In this document: positions 6,326-12,184 of the stretch, one piece after another
Position numbering within the stretch: position 1 is the first letter of the stretch
How the letters are laid out: each line of letters opens with the position of its first letter
Source: an uncultured Succinatimonas sp.
GTDB taxonomy: Bacteria > Pseudomonadota > Gammaproteobacteria > Enterobacterales > Succinivibrionaceae
Assembly (NCBI RefSeq): GCF_905203285.1
Contig: NZ_CAJKVK010000064.1
Coordinates: forward strand, 1-12,184
Direction: 5' to 3'
DNA length: 12,184 bases
Translations under genes and position numbers: made by a program
The notes under the pieces: model-generated
Told to the model about the DNA's origin: nothing
The model's input: the letters and a program-made list of their open reading frames with translations, nothing else
Database searches by the model: none

Positions 6326-7306
6326 ACGAAGCAAAAAGAAATAGTTGTAGCTATAGACGGAACTGGCGGAGATCTCGGTTTTTTGCCCGTGGTAAATGCC
6401 GTAAGGTTCGCTTTAGCTTTATATCCTTCGCTCAAATTAATTATTTTCGGACCATCTGATTTATCATCTTCTTTAGCCAAAGCCGACGTTGATGCAAAAC
6501 GTTACGAATTTCGTTTGGCTCCGCAGAATATTCCTCAAGACGAAGATCCTAAAGAAGTATTGGCAGGCTATCGTAAATCAGCGATGCGTCTTGCCGTTGA
6601 AGCGGTTAAAAACGGTGAAGCTCAAGCCGTCGTTTCAGGTGGCGGTACCGGTCCTTTCGTGGTTTTATGCCGCCATATTTTAGGTACGATAGGGCGGGTG
6701 CGTCCTGCCCTGTGTGCCCGCATGCCGTCCGGTCCCGGTCATTTTACGTTAATGCTTGATTTAGGGGCTAATGCTTCATCAAGTGCTGAAGACTTATATG
6801 ATTTTGCCATTTTAGGCAACGCCGCGGCCAAGCTTTATCAGGGAATAGACGATCCGCGCATCGCGATTTTGAATGTCGGTACGGAAGCGGGAAAAGGCAA
6901 TCGTCTGATTCAGGAAGCAAAAGAATTAATTAAATCCGACAATAACTTATTGTTTGAAGGATTTGTCGAGGCTAATCGTATTTTCTGCGGTGATTGCGAC
7001 GTTATCGTGACTGACGGCTTTACTGGCAATGTCGCTTTAAAGGCAGCTGAGGGTGTTGCTTCGATTTTTGCCAAATCATCGGGCATAAAGCGCTTTTTTG
7101 CCAAACTTGCCTGCCCGGATTGGCTTACGCCTTGGCAGTATAACGGTTCGCTTTTGCTCGGGGTTAACGGTATCGCGGTTAAAAGCCATGCATCGGCAGG
7201 CGACGAAGCTTTGGCCGTTGCCATGGTGGAAGCTGCAAAAGCCGCACAGTGCGATTTATACGGTTTAATGAAAGAAGAATTAGAACGCACCGTATCCAAA
7301 CGTTAA
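6323..7306 (+). CDS. plsX: Phosphate acyltransferase PlsX
   Basis: PlsX transfers the acyl chain from acyl-ACP to phosphate, giving acyl-phosphate for PlsY and thus phosphatidic acid. It acts peripherally at the membrane. The 327-residue protein shows family motifs in order: IDGTGGDLG (11-19), SGGGTGP (105-111), LDLGAN (145-150), NVGTE..KG (184-192), CDVIVTDGFTGNVALK (225-240) and QYNG followed by KSHASA (272-291). It is shorter than E. coli PlsX (356). Two motifs are unusual: DGTGGD replaces the common DxMGGD, and GGGTG replaces AGNTG. ATG 6323 makes MTKQKEIVVAIDG align with E. coli MTRLTLALDVMGG. An in-frame GTG at 6290, 7 bases after AGGA, would add 11 residues encoded by the hairpin. Both starts are possible; I prefer the ATG for its family fit. 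Confidence 0.92.
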   Translation: MTKQKEIVVAIDGTGGDLGFLPVVNAVRFALALYPSLKLIIFGPSDLSSSLAKADVDAKRYEFRLAPQNIPQDEDPKEVLAGYRKSAMRLAVEAVKNGEAQAVVSGGGTGPFVVLCRHILGTIGRVRPALCARMPSGPGHFTLMLDLGANASSSAEDLYDFAILGNAAAKLYQGIDDPRIAILNVGTEAGKGNRLIQEAKELIKSDNNLLFEGFVEANRIFCGDCDVIVTDGFTGNVALKAAEGVASIFAKSSGIKRFFAKLACPDWLTPWQYNGSLLLGVNGIAVKSHASAGDEALAVAMVEAAKAAQCDLYGLMKEELERTVSKR

Positions 7307-7317
7307 CAATTAATATT

Positions 7318-7378
7318 AAAAGCAAGGCTTCATCCCGAATCATTTAAGGGAAAATAGGGTCTTGCTTTTCTTTTGTTT
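7318..7378 (+). terminator. Terminator-like stem-loop after plsX
   Basis: AAAAGCAAG (7318-7326) and CTTGCTTTT (7361-7369) pair perfectly over 9 bp, followed by CTTTTGTTT. The 34-base loop can fold further through TCCC/GGGA. The large loop makes it less canonical than the fabF terminator, but the position 11 bases after the plsX stop fits termination of the rpmF-plsX transcript. Confidence 0.6.
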
Positions 7379-7406
7379 AGCATGGTTTAACATGTCATGC
7401 TATACT
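7377..7406 (+). promoter_or_regulatory. fabH promoter with overlapping inverted repeat
   Basis: TGCTATACT (7398-7406) is an extended -10 box (TATACT, five of six). A four-of-six -35, TTAGCA (7377-7382), lies 18 bases upstream of the hexamer. The perfect inverted repeat TAGCATG - 11 bases - CATGCTA (7378-7402) spans the -35 to the -10, where a repressor would block RNA polymerase. Transcription would start near 7413. No known regulator can be named from the repeat. Confidence 0.55.
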
Positions 7407-7412
7407 TAAAAG

Positions 7413-7562
7413 TTAAGTGGTTTTAGCCATAATTTTATTTTTTATAGAAAAGTTTTTTCCAGGCGGCATAACATGCCGCATGAAGCAGGATGAATCTTCT
7501 TAAAGAGAAGTTTCGTCGACTTTAAAATTCTGCCTGCGGGCGAAAATTTAAATGGTGATGCT
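7413..7562 (+). promoter_or_regulatory. Structured 150-base fabH leader with tiny ORF
   Basis: The leader holds a perfect 7-bp hairpin GCGGCAT/ATGCCGC (7463-7479, AAC loop). A seven-codon reading frame follows at once: ATG 7480 to TAA 7503, encoding MKQDESS. Next come CTTCT/AGAAG (7496-7510) and a possible long-range pair GCAGG/CCTGC (7485-7489 with 7533-7537). The tiny frame lacks a clear ribosome binding site, so its translation is doubtful. Confidence 0.35.
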
Positions 7563-8513
7563 TTGTATACCAAAATTCTAGGTACCGGCGGATATTTACC
7601 GCAAACAATACGGACTAACGCTGATTTGGAGCGGATGGTCGAAACTTCAGACGAGTGGATCATTGAAAGAACCGGTATCCGGGAACGTCGAATCGCAGCA
7701 CCTGATGAAACGGCAGCCTCAATGGGCGCAATTGCCGGTAAAAATGCTCTTGAAGCGGCAAATGTCGAACCAGGTGAAATAGATGTTGTTATTTGTGCTA
7801 CAACAAGCGCTACATACGCGTTTCCGTCAACTGCCTGTGAAATCGCTTTAAAACTAGGAATTGAAAATGCCGCGGCATTTGATTTGGCTGCAGCATGCTC
7901 AGGCTTTAGTTATGCTTACGGCGTGGCTCACGGCATGATCCTTTCAGGGCAGGCTAAAAAAGTGCTGATTGTAGGCTCTGACCTTGTGTCACGTACCTGT
8001 GATCCTACCGATCGCACCACGATTATTTTATTCGGTGACGGTGCCGGCGCCTGCGTATTAGGAGCATCCGATGAACCTGGTACTTTAGCCATTAAGCTTT
8101 CATCCGATCCTAAATCGGGAGATTTGCTGCGCCTTCCTTATCCTATTCGCAATAACCCTCATGATGAATATCTTTATATGAAGGGTAATGAGGTGTTCAA
8201 ACGCGCAGTCGGCGTTCTATCTTCTTTGGTTACCGATACATTGGAAGAGGCTGGAGTCTCTTATGAGGATTTGGACTTTTTAGTTCCTCATCAGGCCAAC
8301 CTGCGCATTATCGCTGCAACTGCCCGCAAGCTTAAGATGGACATGTCGCAGGTAATTGTTACTTTGGATAAACAGGGCAACACCTCGGCCGCCTCAGTTC
8401 CTTTAGCTCTTGATGAAGGTGTTCGCTCCGGTCGCATCAAGCGCGGAGACATGCTTTTGCTTGAGTCTTTCGGCGGCGGTTTCGTTTGGGGTTCGGCATT
8501 GGTTCGTTACTGA
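7563..8513 (+). CDS. fabH: Beta-ketoacyl-ACP synthase III
   Basis: FabH condenses acetyl-CoA with malonyl-ACP and so starts type II fatty acid synthesis. The 316-residue protein matches E. coli FabH (317) throughout. The active-site triad is C112 (AAACSGF), H243 (VPHQANLR) and N273 (QGNTSAASVP), and the C-terminal GGGFVWGSALVRY is intact. Translation must begin at TTG 7563: it gives MYTKILGTGGYLP, which matches the family exactly. The nearby ATGs (7552, 7558) are out of frame, and no ATG lies in frame back to a stop at 7491. GGTGA (7554-7558), complementary to the 16S rRNA end, lies 4 bases before the TTG. The weak start may limit the amount of this initiating enzyme. It has its own promoter and is followed by fabD. 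Confidence 0.97.
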   Translation: MYTKILGTGGYLPQTIRTNADLERMVETSDEWIIERTGIRERRIAAPDETAASMGAIAGKNALEAANVEPGEIDVVICATTSATYAFPSTACEIALKLGIENAAAFDLAAACSGFSYAYGVAHGMILSGQAKKVLIVGSDLVSRTCDPTDRTTIILFGDGAGACVLGASDEPGTLAIKLSSDPKSGDLLRLPYPIRNNPHDEYLYMKGNEVFKRAVGVLSSLVTDTLEEAGVSYEDLDFLVPHQANLRIIAATARKLKMDMSQVIVTLDKQGNTSAASVPLALDEGVRSGRIKRGDMLLLESFGGGFVWGSALVRY

Positions 8514-8556
8514 TTTCTACTTTCAGCCTTAGGGCTTTTAATGGAGTTTTAACGTT

Positions 8557-9492
8557 ATGAAAAAATTCGCAGTCGTTTTTCCGGGTCAAGGCTCGCAAAG
8601 CGTCGGAATGTTCGCTTCCTTTATTGAAGATCCTGAAGTTAAACGTACTTACGAAGAAGCAAATGATGCTCTTTCATATGATTTAAAAAAGATTTCTTTA
8701 GAAGGCCCTGCTGAAGAGCTCAATAAGACTGAAGTTACTCAGCCGGCTATCCTGGCAGCTTCAGTAGCCGCATTAAGAGCTTTAAAAGCTCGCATTGACG
8801 CAGTTCCCGCAGCCGTTGCAGGTCACTCTTTGGGTGAGTACAGCGCCTTGGTTGCTTCAGGTGCTTTAGATTTTGCTGATGCTTTGCGCCTTGTTCGTCT
8901 TCGCGGTCAGGCCATGCAGGCTGCCGTTCCTCAGGGACAGGGCGCAATGGCCGCAGTTTTAGGTCTTGCCGATGAAGTTGTTATTGACGGATGCAAATCC
9001 GTATCAAAAGACGGTGATGCCGTATGGGCGGCAAATTTCAATACCACGGGTCAGGTCGTTATTTCCGGAGCCAAGGACGCAGTTGATCGCGCCGCTAAAT
9101 TCTTTGCCGAAAACGGTGCTAAGCGCGTAGTTCCCCTTGCTGTTTCCGCTCCTTCACACTGCCCGATGATGCAAAGCGCTGCCGATAAGCTTCAGGAAGC
9201 ACTTGCATCCATTACTTTAAAGGATGCCGCAATCCCGGTTTACTGCAACGCTTACGCCAAGCCTTTAACGGCAAAAGATGAAGTCGTTAAGGCTCTTATT
9301 TTGCAGCTTGTAGGTCCGGTTCGCTGGGTCGAGTGTGTCAAGGCAATGCAGGCTGACGGCGTTTCTGCTTTAATTGAATGCGGCCCGGGCAAAGTTCTTT
9401 GCGGTCTTAACCGTAAGATTGATAAATCTCTTGAGCTTGCCAATATCTGTGATGAAGATTCTCTTAATAAAGCAATTGAGCTTATTAAGTAA
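8557..9492 (+). CDS. fabD: Malonyl-CoA:ACP transacylase
   Basis: FabD loads malonyl groups from CoA onto ACP, supplying extender units to FabH and FabF. The 311-residue protein (E. coli has 309) carries the GQGSQ oxyanion loop (10-14), nucleophile S91 in GHSLGEY, carboxylate-binding R116 in RLRGQAM, catalytic H201 in SAPSHC and the conserved Q250. GGAG lies 10 bases before ATG 8557. It begins 43 bases after fabH and ends 21 bases before fabG, with no terminator between, so the three are likely one transcript. Confidence 0.97.
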   Translation: MKKFAVVFPGQGSQSVGMFASFIEDPEVKRTYEEANDALSYDLKKISLEGPAEELNKTEVTQPAILAASVAALRALKARIDAVPAAVAGHSLGEYSALVASGALDFADALRLVRLRGQAMQAAVPQGQGAMAAVLGLADEVVIDGCKSVSKDGDAVWAANFNTTGQVVISGAKDAVDRAAKFFAENGAKRVVPLAVSAPSHCPMMQSAADKLQEALASITLKDAAIPVYCNAYAKPLTAKDEVVKALILQLVGPVRWVECVKAMQADGVSALIECGPGKVLCGLNRKIDKSLELANICDEDSLNKAIELIK

Positions 9493-9513
9493 TATTAAAC
9501 ATAAGGAATAGCT

Positions 9514-10257
9514 ATGTTTTCACTTGATTTTACAGGTAAAGTCGTTTTGGTAACCGGTGCCTCCCGCGGTATCGGCAAAGGCATTGCCGAAGCTTTTGCT
9601 TCTTTGGGTGCTACCGTATGCGGTACCGCTACTTCACAAAAAGGCGCTGACGCCATTACCGAGTATTTAAACGGTAAGGGTTCAGGTTTTGTGTTAAACG
9701 CTTTAGAAGACGGCAGCATTGATGCGTTGTTTGCCGCAGTTACCGAAAAATACGGTACTCCTGATGTTTTGGTAAATAACGCCGGTATTACCCGTGACGG
9801 TCTTTTCATGCGCATGAAAGATGAGGACTGGGATGCGGTTATTACCTGCAATTTATCATCAGCTGCCCGTTTGTGCCGTGCCTGCATCAGCCCCATGATG
9901 AAAAAGCGCAGCGGCAGAATCATTAATATTTCATCTATAACAGGTGAAATCGGCAACGCAGGTCAATGCAACTATGCAGCGGCAAAGGCAGGCCTTATCG
10001 GCTTTAGCCGCTCGCTTGCAAAAGAAGTGGCTCCGCGCGGTATTACCGTTAACTGCGTGGCTCCCGGCTTTATTGAAACCGATATGACCGCGGTCTTAAA
10101 AGAAGATCAGTTAAAAGCTTGGATTAACGGCATCCCGTTAAGAAGAGCAGGTCAGGTTACCGATATCGCCGGTGCCGTAGTATTTTTAGCATCCGATATG
10201 GCTTCGTACATTACCGGTGCAACTATCGATGTAAACGGCGGTTTACATTGCGCTTAA
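9514..10257 (+). CDS. fabG: 3-oxoacyl-ACP reductase
   Basis: FabG is the NADPH-dependent reductase that turns 3-oxoacyl-ACP into 3-hydroxyacyl-ACP in each elongation cycle. The 247-residue protein (E. coli has 244) is a short-chain dehydrogenase. It has the TGASRGIG cofactor motif (14-21), NNAG (88-91), N113, S141, and Y154 and K158 in the YAAAK motif. The C-terminal ASYITGATIDVNGGLHCA is typical of FabG. The start ATG 9514 has AAGGA 6 bases upstream. Its place between fabD and acpP supports FabG over other short-chain dehydrogenases. Confidence 0.97.
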   Translation: MFSLDFTGKVVLVTGASRGIGKGIAEAFASLGATVCGTATSQKGADAITEYLNGKGSGFVLNALEDGSIDALFAAVTEKYGTPDVLVNNAGITRDGLFMRMKDEDWDAVITCNLSSAARLCRACISPMMKKRSGRIINISSITGEIGNAGQCNYAAAKAGLIGFSRSLAKEVAPRGITVNCVAPGFIETDMTAVLKEDQLKAWINGIPLRRAGQVTDIAGAVVFLASDMASYITGATIDVNGGLHCA

Positions 10258-10284
10258 AATTTTAAAATTGTGATTTATTTTTAG

Positions 10285-10330
10285 TTTTGGTAGTTTTAAT
10301 GAGTAATTTTAGCTATTTAGACTACCAAAA
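10285..10330 (+). repeat. 10-bp inverted repeat between fabG and acpP
   Basis: TTTTGGTAGT (10285-10294) and ACTACCAAAA (10321-10330) are perfect reverse complements around a 26-base loop, and the pairing continues imperfectly into flanking A/T runs. It lies after fabG and just upstream of the acpP -10 box. It may be an AT-rich terminator for the fabHDG transcript, or a protein-binding site controlling acpP. Neither role can be decided from sequence. Confidence 0.5.
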
Positions 10331-10345
10331 TTTAAATAAAACATA

Positions 10346-10351
10346 TATAAT
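10346..10351 (+). promoter_or_regulatory. acpP promoter, -10 box
   Basis: A perfect TATAAT lies 87 bases before acpP. The matching -35 window (about 10323-10328, TACCAA) falls inside the right arm of the inverted repeat and is poor, so an activator or another -35 spacing may be needed. The leader from about 10357 can fold through GGTT/AACC (10366-10391) and TCTGC/GCAGA (10411-10423). Confidence 0.5.
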
Positions 10352-10437
10352 CGCTTCATCATTTTGGTTTCCGGCATTGGGTCGGGCAACCTCTTCTAAC
10401 ATAGGACGGATCTGCGTAGCAGACTGAACAAAAAGAA

Positions 10438-10683
10438 ATGAGCAATAGCAATATTGAAGATCGCGTAAAGAAGATTATCGTTGACATGTTAGGCGTTAAG
10501 CCGGAAGATGTCGTACCTGAGGCCTCCTTCGTTGATGATCTGGGTGCCGATTCATTGGATACTGTAGAGCTCGTAATGGCTCTTGAAGAAGAGTTCGAGA
10601 CTGAAATCCCTGATGAGGACGCAGAGAAGATCAATACCGTTCAGGCTGCAATTGACTACATCAAGAGCCATCAGGATAAATAA
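10438..10683 (+). CDS. acpP: Acyl carrier protein
   Basis: ACP carries growing acyl chains on a phosphopantetheine arm and hands them to every enzyme of this cluster. The 81-residue acidic protein has the invariant attachment site S39 in GADSLDTVELVMALEEEF, and it matches E. coli ACP (78 residues) nearly throughout helices II and III. The N-terminus has a three-residue insertion (MSNSNIEDRV against MSTIEERV). The start is fixed, because a TAG stop lies in frame 21 bases upstream and no other ATG fits. Its ribosome binding site is surprisingly weak for such an abundant protein: AAAAAGAA directly before ATG. A better AGGACGGA (10403-10410) is too far away unless the small hairpin between them folds. 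Hairpins and a terminator after the gene favour a separate acpP message. Confidence 0.98.
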   Translation: MSNSNIEDRVKKIIVDMLGVKPEDVVPEASFVDDLGADSLDTVELVMALEEEFETEIPDEDAEKINTVQAAIDYIKSHQDK

Positions 10684-10690
10684 TTAGCCG

Positions 10691-10738
10691 CGGCGGGTTT
10701 ACCCGCCGTTTGCATGTTTGGTTCAGTTAAACAGAACC
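10691..10738 (+). repeat. Two hairpins after acpP
   Basis: CGGCGGG/CCCGCCG pair perfectly over 7 bp around a TTTA loop (10691-10708), followed by TTT. A second stem, GGTTC/GAACC, spans 10720-10738. The first, GC-rich one starts 7 bases after the acpP stop and may be a weak terminator or a 3'-end block against exonucleases that stabilises acpP mRNA. Confidence 0.65.
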
Positions 10739-10754
10739 GATTATAAAAAATGAT

Positions 10755-10781
10755 GGAGATGCTTTAGTCATCTCCGTTTTT
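10755..10781 (+). terminator. Intrinsic terminator between acpP and fabF
   Basis: GGAGATG (10755-10761) and CATCTCC (10769-10775) form a 7-bp stem with a 7-base loop, followed by GTTTTT. It is a standard Rho-independent terminator. No promoter is visible in the 40 bases between it and fabF, so fabF is probably expressed by partial read-through. Confidence 0.8.
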
Positions 10782-10821
10782 GTATTGAGTTTCATATTTT
10801 TTGTTTTTGGAGGCATCTACG

Positions 10822-12069
10822 GTGCAAAAGCGCAGGGTTGTAGTTACCGGTCTGGGTATGTTAAGCCCGGTGGGCGTCACAGCAGAAGAGTCTTGGCAGT
10901 CCCTCCTAGCAGGCAAGAGCGGCATCTCTACCATTGAGCATTTCGACACCAGCGCCTTTTCAGTTAAAATCGCTGGTCTGGTCAAGAATTTCAATCCCGA
11001 GCAGTGGGGTATTACCCGTAAAGATGAACGTAAGATGGACTTGTTCATTCAATACGGTATTGCTGCCGGCTTGATGGCATTGGCAGACTCCGGTTTGGAA
11101 GTAACCCCGGAGAACGCTACCCGCATCGGTGTAATGGTAGGCTCCGGTATCGGCGGTCTCGGTTTAATTGAGCAGAATATCACTGCTTTAGTGCATAAGG
11201 GACCTCGCGGCATCAGTCCGTTCTTCGTTCCTTCCACCATTATTAATATGGTGTCAGGTCATTTATCGATTTTAAAAGGTTTGCGCGGTCCTAACCTCGC
11301 AACCGTAACCGCGTGCGCATCAGGTACTCATGCTATCGGTTTGTCAGCTCGCCTTATTGCTTGCGGTGATGCCGATGCCATGGTATGCGGCGGATCTGAA
11401 AAAGCTTCTACCCAGATGGGTATCGGCGGTTTCAGCGCCCTTAAGGCATTGTCTACCCGCAATGACGATCCGGAAAAAGCATCCCGTCCTTGGGATCAGG
11501 ATCGTGACGGCTTCGTTTTGGGCGACGGTTCCGGCATTCTGGTTTTGGAAGAGTATGAGCACGCTAAAGCTCGCGGCGCTAAGATTTATGCCGAGCTTGT
11601 CGGCTTTGGCATGAGCGGTGACGCTTATCATATGACCGCAACCGCTGAAGACGGTTCAGGTGCTCGTCTTTCCATGGAAAATGCAATTCGTGATGCAGGA
11701 ATTAAGCCTGAGCAGATCGGTTATATCAACGCTCACGGTACTTCAACTCATATCGGTGATTTATCAGAGCTGCGCGCCGTTAAGGCAATTTTCGGCGACG
11801 CTCCTAAGGCCACCTGCATGAGCTCCACGAAGTCCATGACCGGTCACCTTTTAGGCGCAGCCGGTGCTATTGAAGCCGTAATTACCGTTATGGCACTGCA
11901 CGATCAGATGTGTCCTCCGACTATTAATCTTGAAAATCCTGATCCTGAAGTAGGTGATTTTAACTTAGTACCTAATGTTGCTCAGAAACATGATTTTGAG
12001 TACGCCTTATCAAATAGCTTCGGCTTTGGCGGTACTAACGGTTCACTTATTTTCAAACGTGCTGAATAA
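10822..12069 (+). CDS. fabF: Beta-ketoacyl-ACP synthase II
   Basis: FabF condenses malonyl-ACP with a growing acyl-ACP and, in E. coli, elongates palmitoleate to cis-vaccenate. The 415-residue protein (E. coli has 413) carries the complete Cys-His-His set: C165 in TACASG, H305 in NAHGTSTH, K337 in SSTKSMTGH and H342. The C-terminal NSFGFGGTNGSLIFKR is intact. I start it at GTG 10822, which yields VQKRRVVVTGLGMLSPVG like E. coli MSKRRVVVTGLGMLSPVG. TGGAGG (10808-10813) lies 8 bases upstream. The frame is open from a TTG at 10801, which has no ribosome binding site. One residue differs from the usual motif: HGTSTH where E. coli has HGTSTP. It closes the cluster, as in E. coli. Confidence 0.97.
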   Translation: MQKRRVVVTGLGMLSPVGVTAEESWQSLLAGKSGISTIEHFDTSAFSVKIAGLVKNFNPEQWGITRKDERKMDLFIQYGIAAGLMALADSGLEVTPENATRIGVMVGSGIGGLGLIEQNITALVHKGPRGISPFFVPSTIINMVSGHLSILKGLRGPNLATVTACASGTHAIGLSARLIACGDADAMVCGGSEKASTQMGIGGFSALKALSTRNDDPEKASRPWDQDRDGFVLGDGSGILVLEEYEHAKARGAKIYAELVGFGMSGDAYHMTATAEDGSGARLSMENAIRDAGIKPEQIGYINAHGTSTHIGDLSELRAVKAIFGDAPKATCMSSTKSMTGHLLGAAGAIEAVITVMALHDQMCPPTINLENPDPEVGDFNLVPNVAQKHDFEYALSNSFGFGGTNGSLIFKRAE

Positions 12070-12100
12070 TAATTAAGTTTTAAAAGCTTAAGTTAAAAAG

Positions 12101-12130
12101 ATCCTCAAGGTAAAACTTGGGGATTTTTTT
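12101..12130 (+). terminator. Intrinsic terminator of fabF
   Basis: ATCCTCAAG (12101-12109) and CTTGGGGAT (12116-12124) pair over 9 bp with one G-U, around a GTAAAA loop, followed by seven T residues. It is a strong Rho-independent terminator 31 bases after fabF and ends the fatty acid cluster. Confidence 0.92.
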
Positions 12131-12184
12131 GTATCCGAAAATACTGGCAGCAAAATTTTTAATATAAAAATTTAAACTATTATT
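12131..12184. other. Window end, no gene seen
   Basis: These 54 bases are AT-rich and hold no recognisable gene. They include AAATTTTTA/TAAAAATTT (12153-12173), a 9-bp inverted repeat with a 3-base spacer. It may belong to the control region of a gene beyond the window. Confidence 0.3.

Noticed and set aside
8525..8536. Small AGCC/GGCT hairpin between fabH and fabD as a terminator
   Set aside because: The stem is only 4 bp and the following T run is short; it would not stop transcription well.
9495..9956. Minus-strand open frame of 153 codons opposite fabG
   Set aside because: It is a shadow of fabG codon usage with no recognisable domain or ribosome binding site.

Overview
This window is a conserved housekeeping block of a gammaproteobacterium: a divergent rne / rluC pair followed by rluC - HAD phosphatase - yceD - rpmF - plsX - fabH - fabD - fabG - acpP - fabF. 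Gene order and protein motifs follow the Escherichia coli rne-rluC and yceD-rpmF-fab regions closely. Differences are a HAD hydrolase between rluC and yceD, no maf/yceF, and AT-rich intergenic DNA. The RNase E has an E. coli-type catalytic half and a long disordered tail, which also fits gammaproteobacteria. An Aeromonadales/Succinivibrionaceae-like host is a guess that the sequence alone cannot prove. I see no mobile element, CRISPR array, tRNA, rRNA or phage gene.

Layout. Positions 22-2915 hold rne on the minus strand with its own terminator. Positions 2916-3463 are a 548-base divergent control region with a long rne leader, which contains short stretches that resemble the enterobacterial rne 5' UTR, and an extended -10 promoter for rluC. 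Positions 3464-5787 carry rluC, the HAD hydrolase and yceD. A near-consensus promoter at 5956-5984 starts rpmF, and a 14-bp hairpin separates rpmF from plsX. A terminator-like element follows plsX. fabH then starts from its own promoter, which is overlapped by a 25-bp inverted repeat, and reads into fabD and fabG. acpP has its own leader and a TATAAT box. A hairpin array and an intrinsic terminator separate acpP from fabF, and fabF ends at a strong terminator.

Function. RNase E, RluC, YceD and L32 belong to RNA turnover and ribosome biogenesis. PlsX, FabH, FabD, FabG, ACP and FabF form an almost complete initiation and elongation module for type II fatty acid synthesis feeding phospholipid synthesis (no dehydratase or enoyl reductase is in the window). 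FabD makes malonyl-ACP, FabH starts the chain, FabF elongates it, FabG reduces it, ACP carries it and PlsX moves the finished acyl group to phosphate.

The proteins are ordinary. The interest lies in expression control: four non-ATG starts (rne GTG, rluC GTG, fabH TTG, fabF GTG), a plsX start that seems to need a hairpin folded between its ribosome binding site and its ATG, a possible structure switch at the rpmF ribosome binding site, and a candidate operator at fabH. I did not find evidence for a wholly new biological system.
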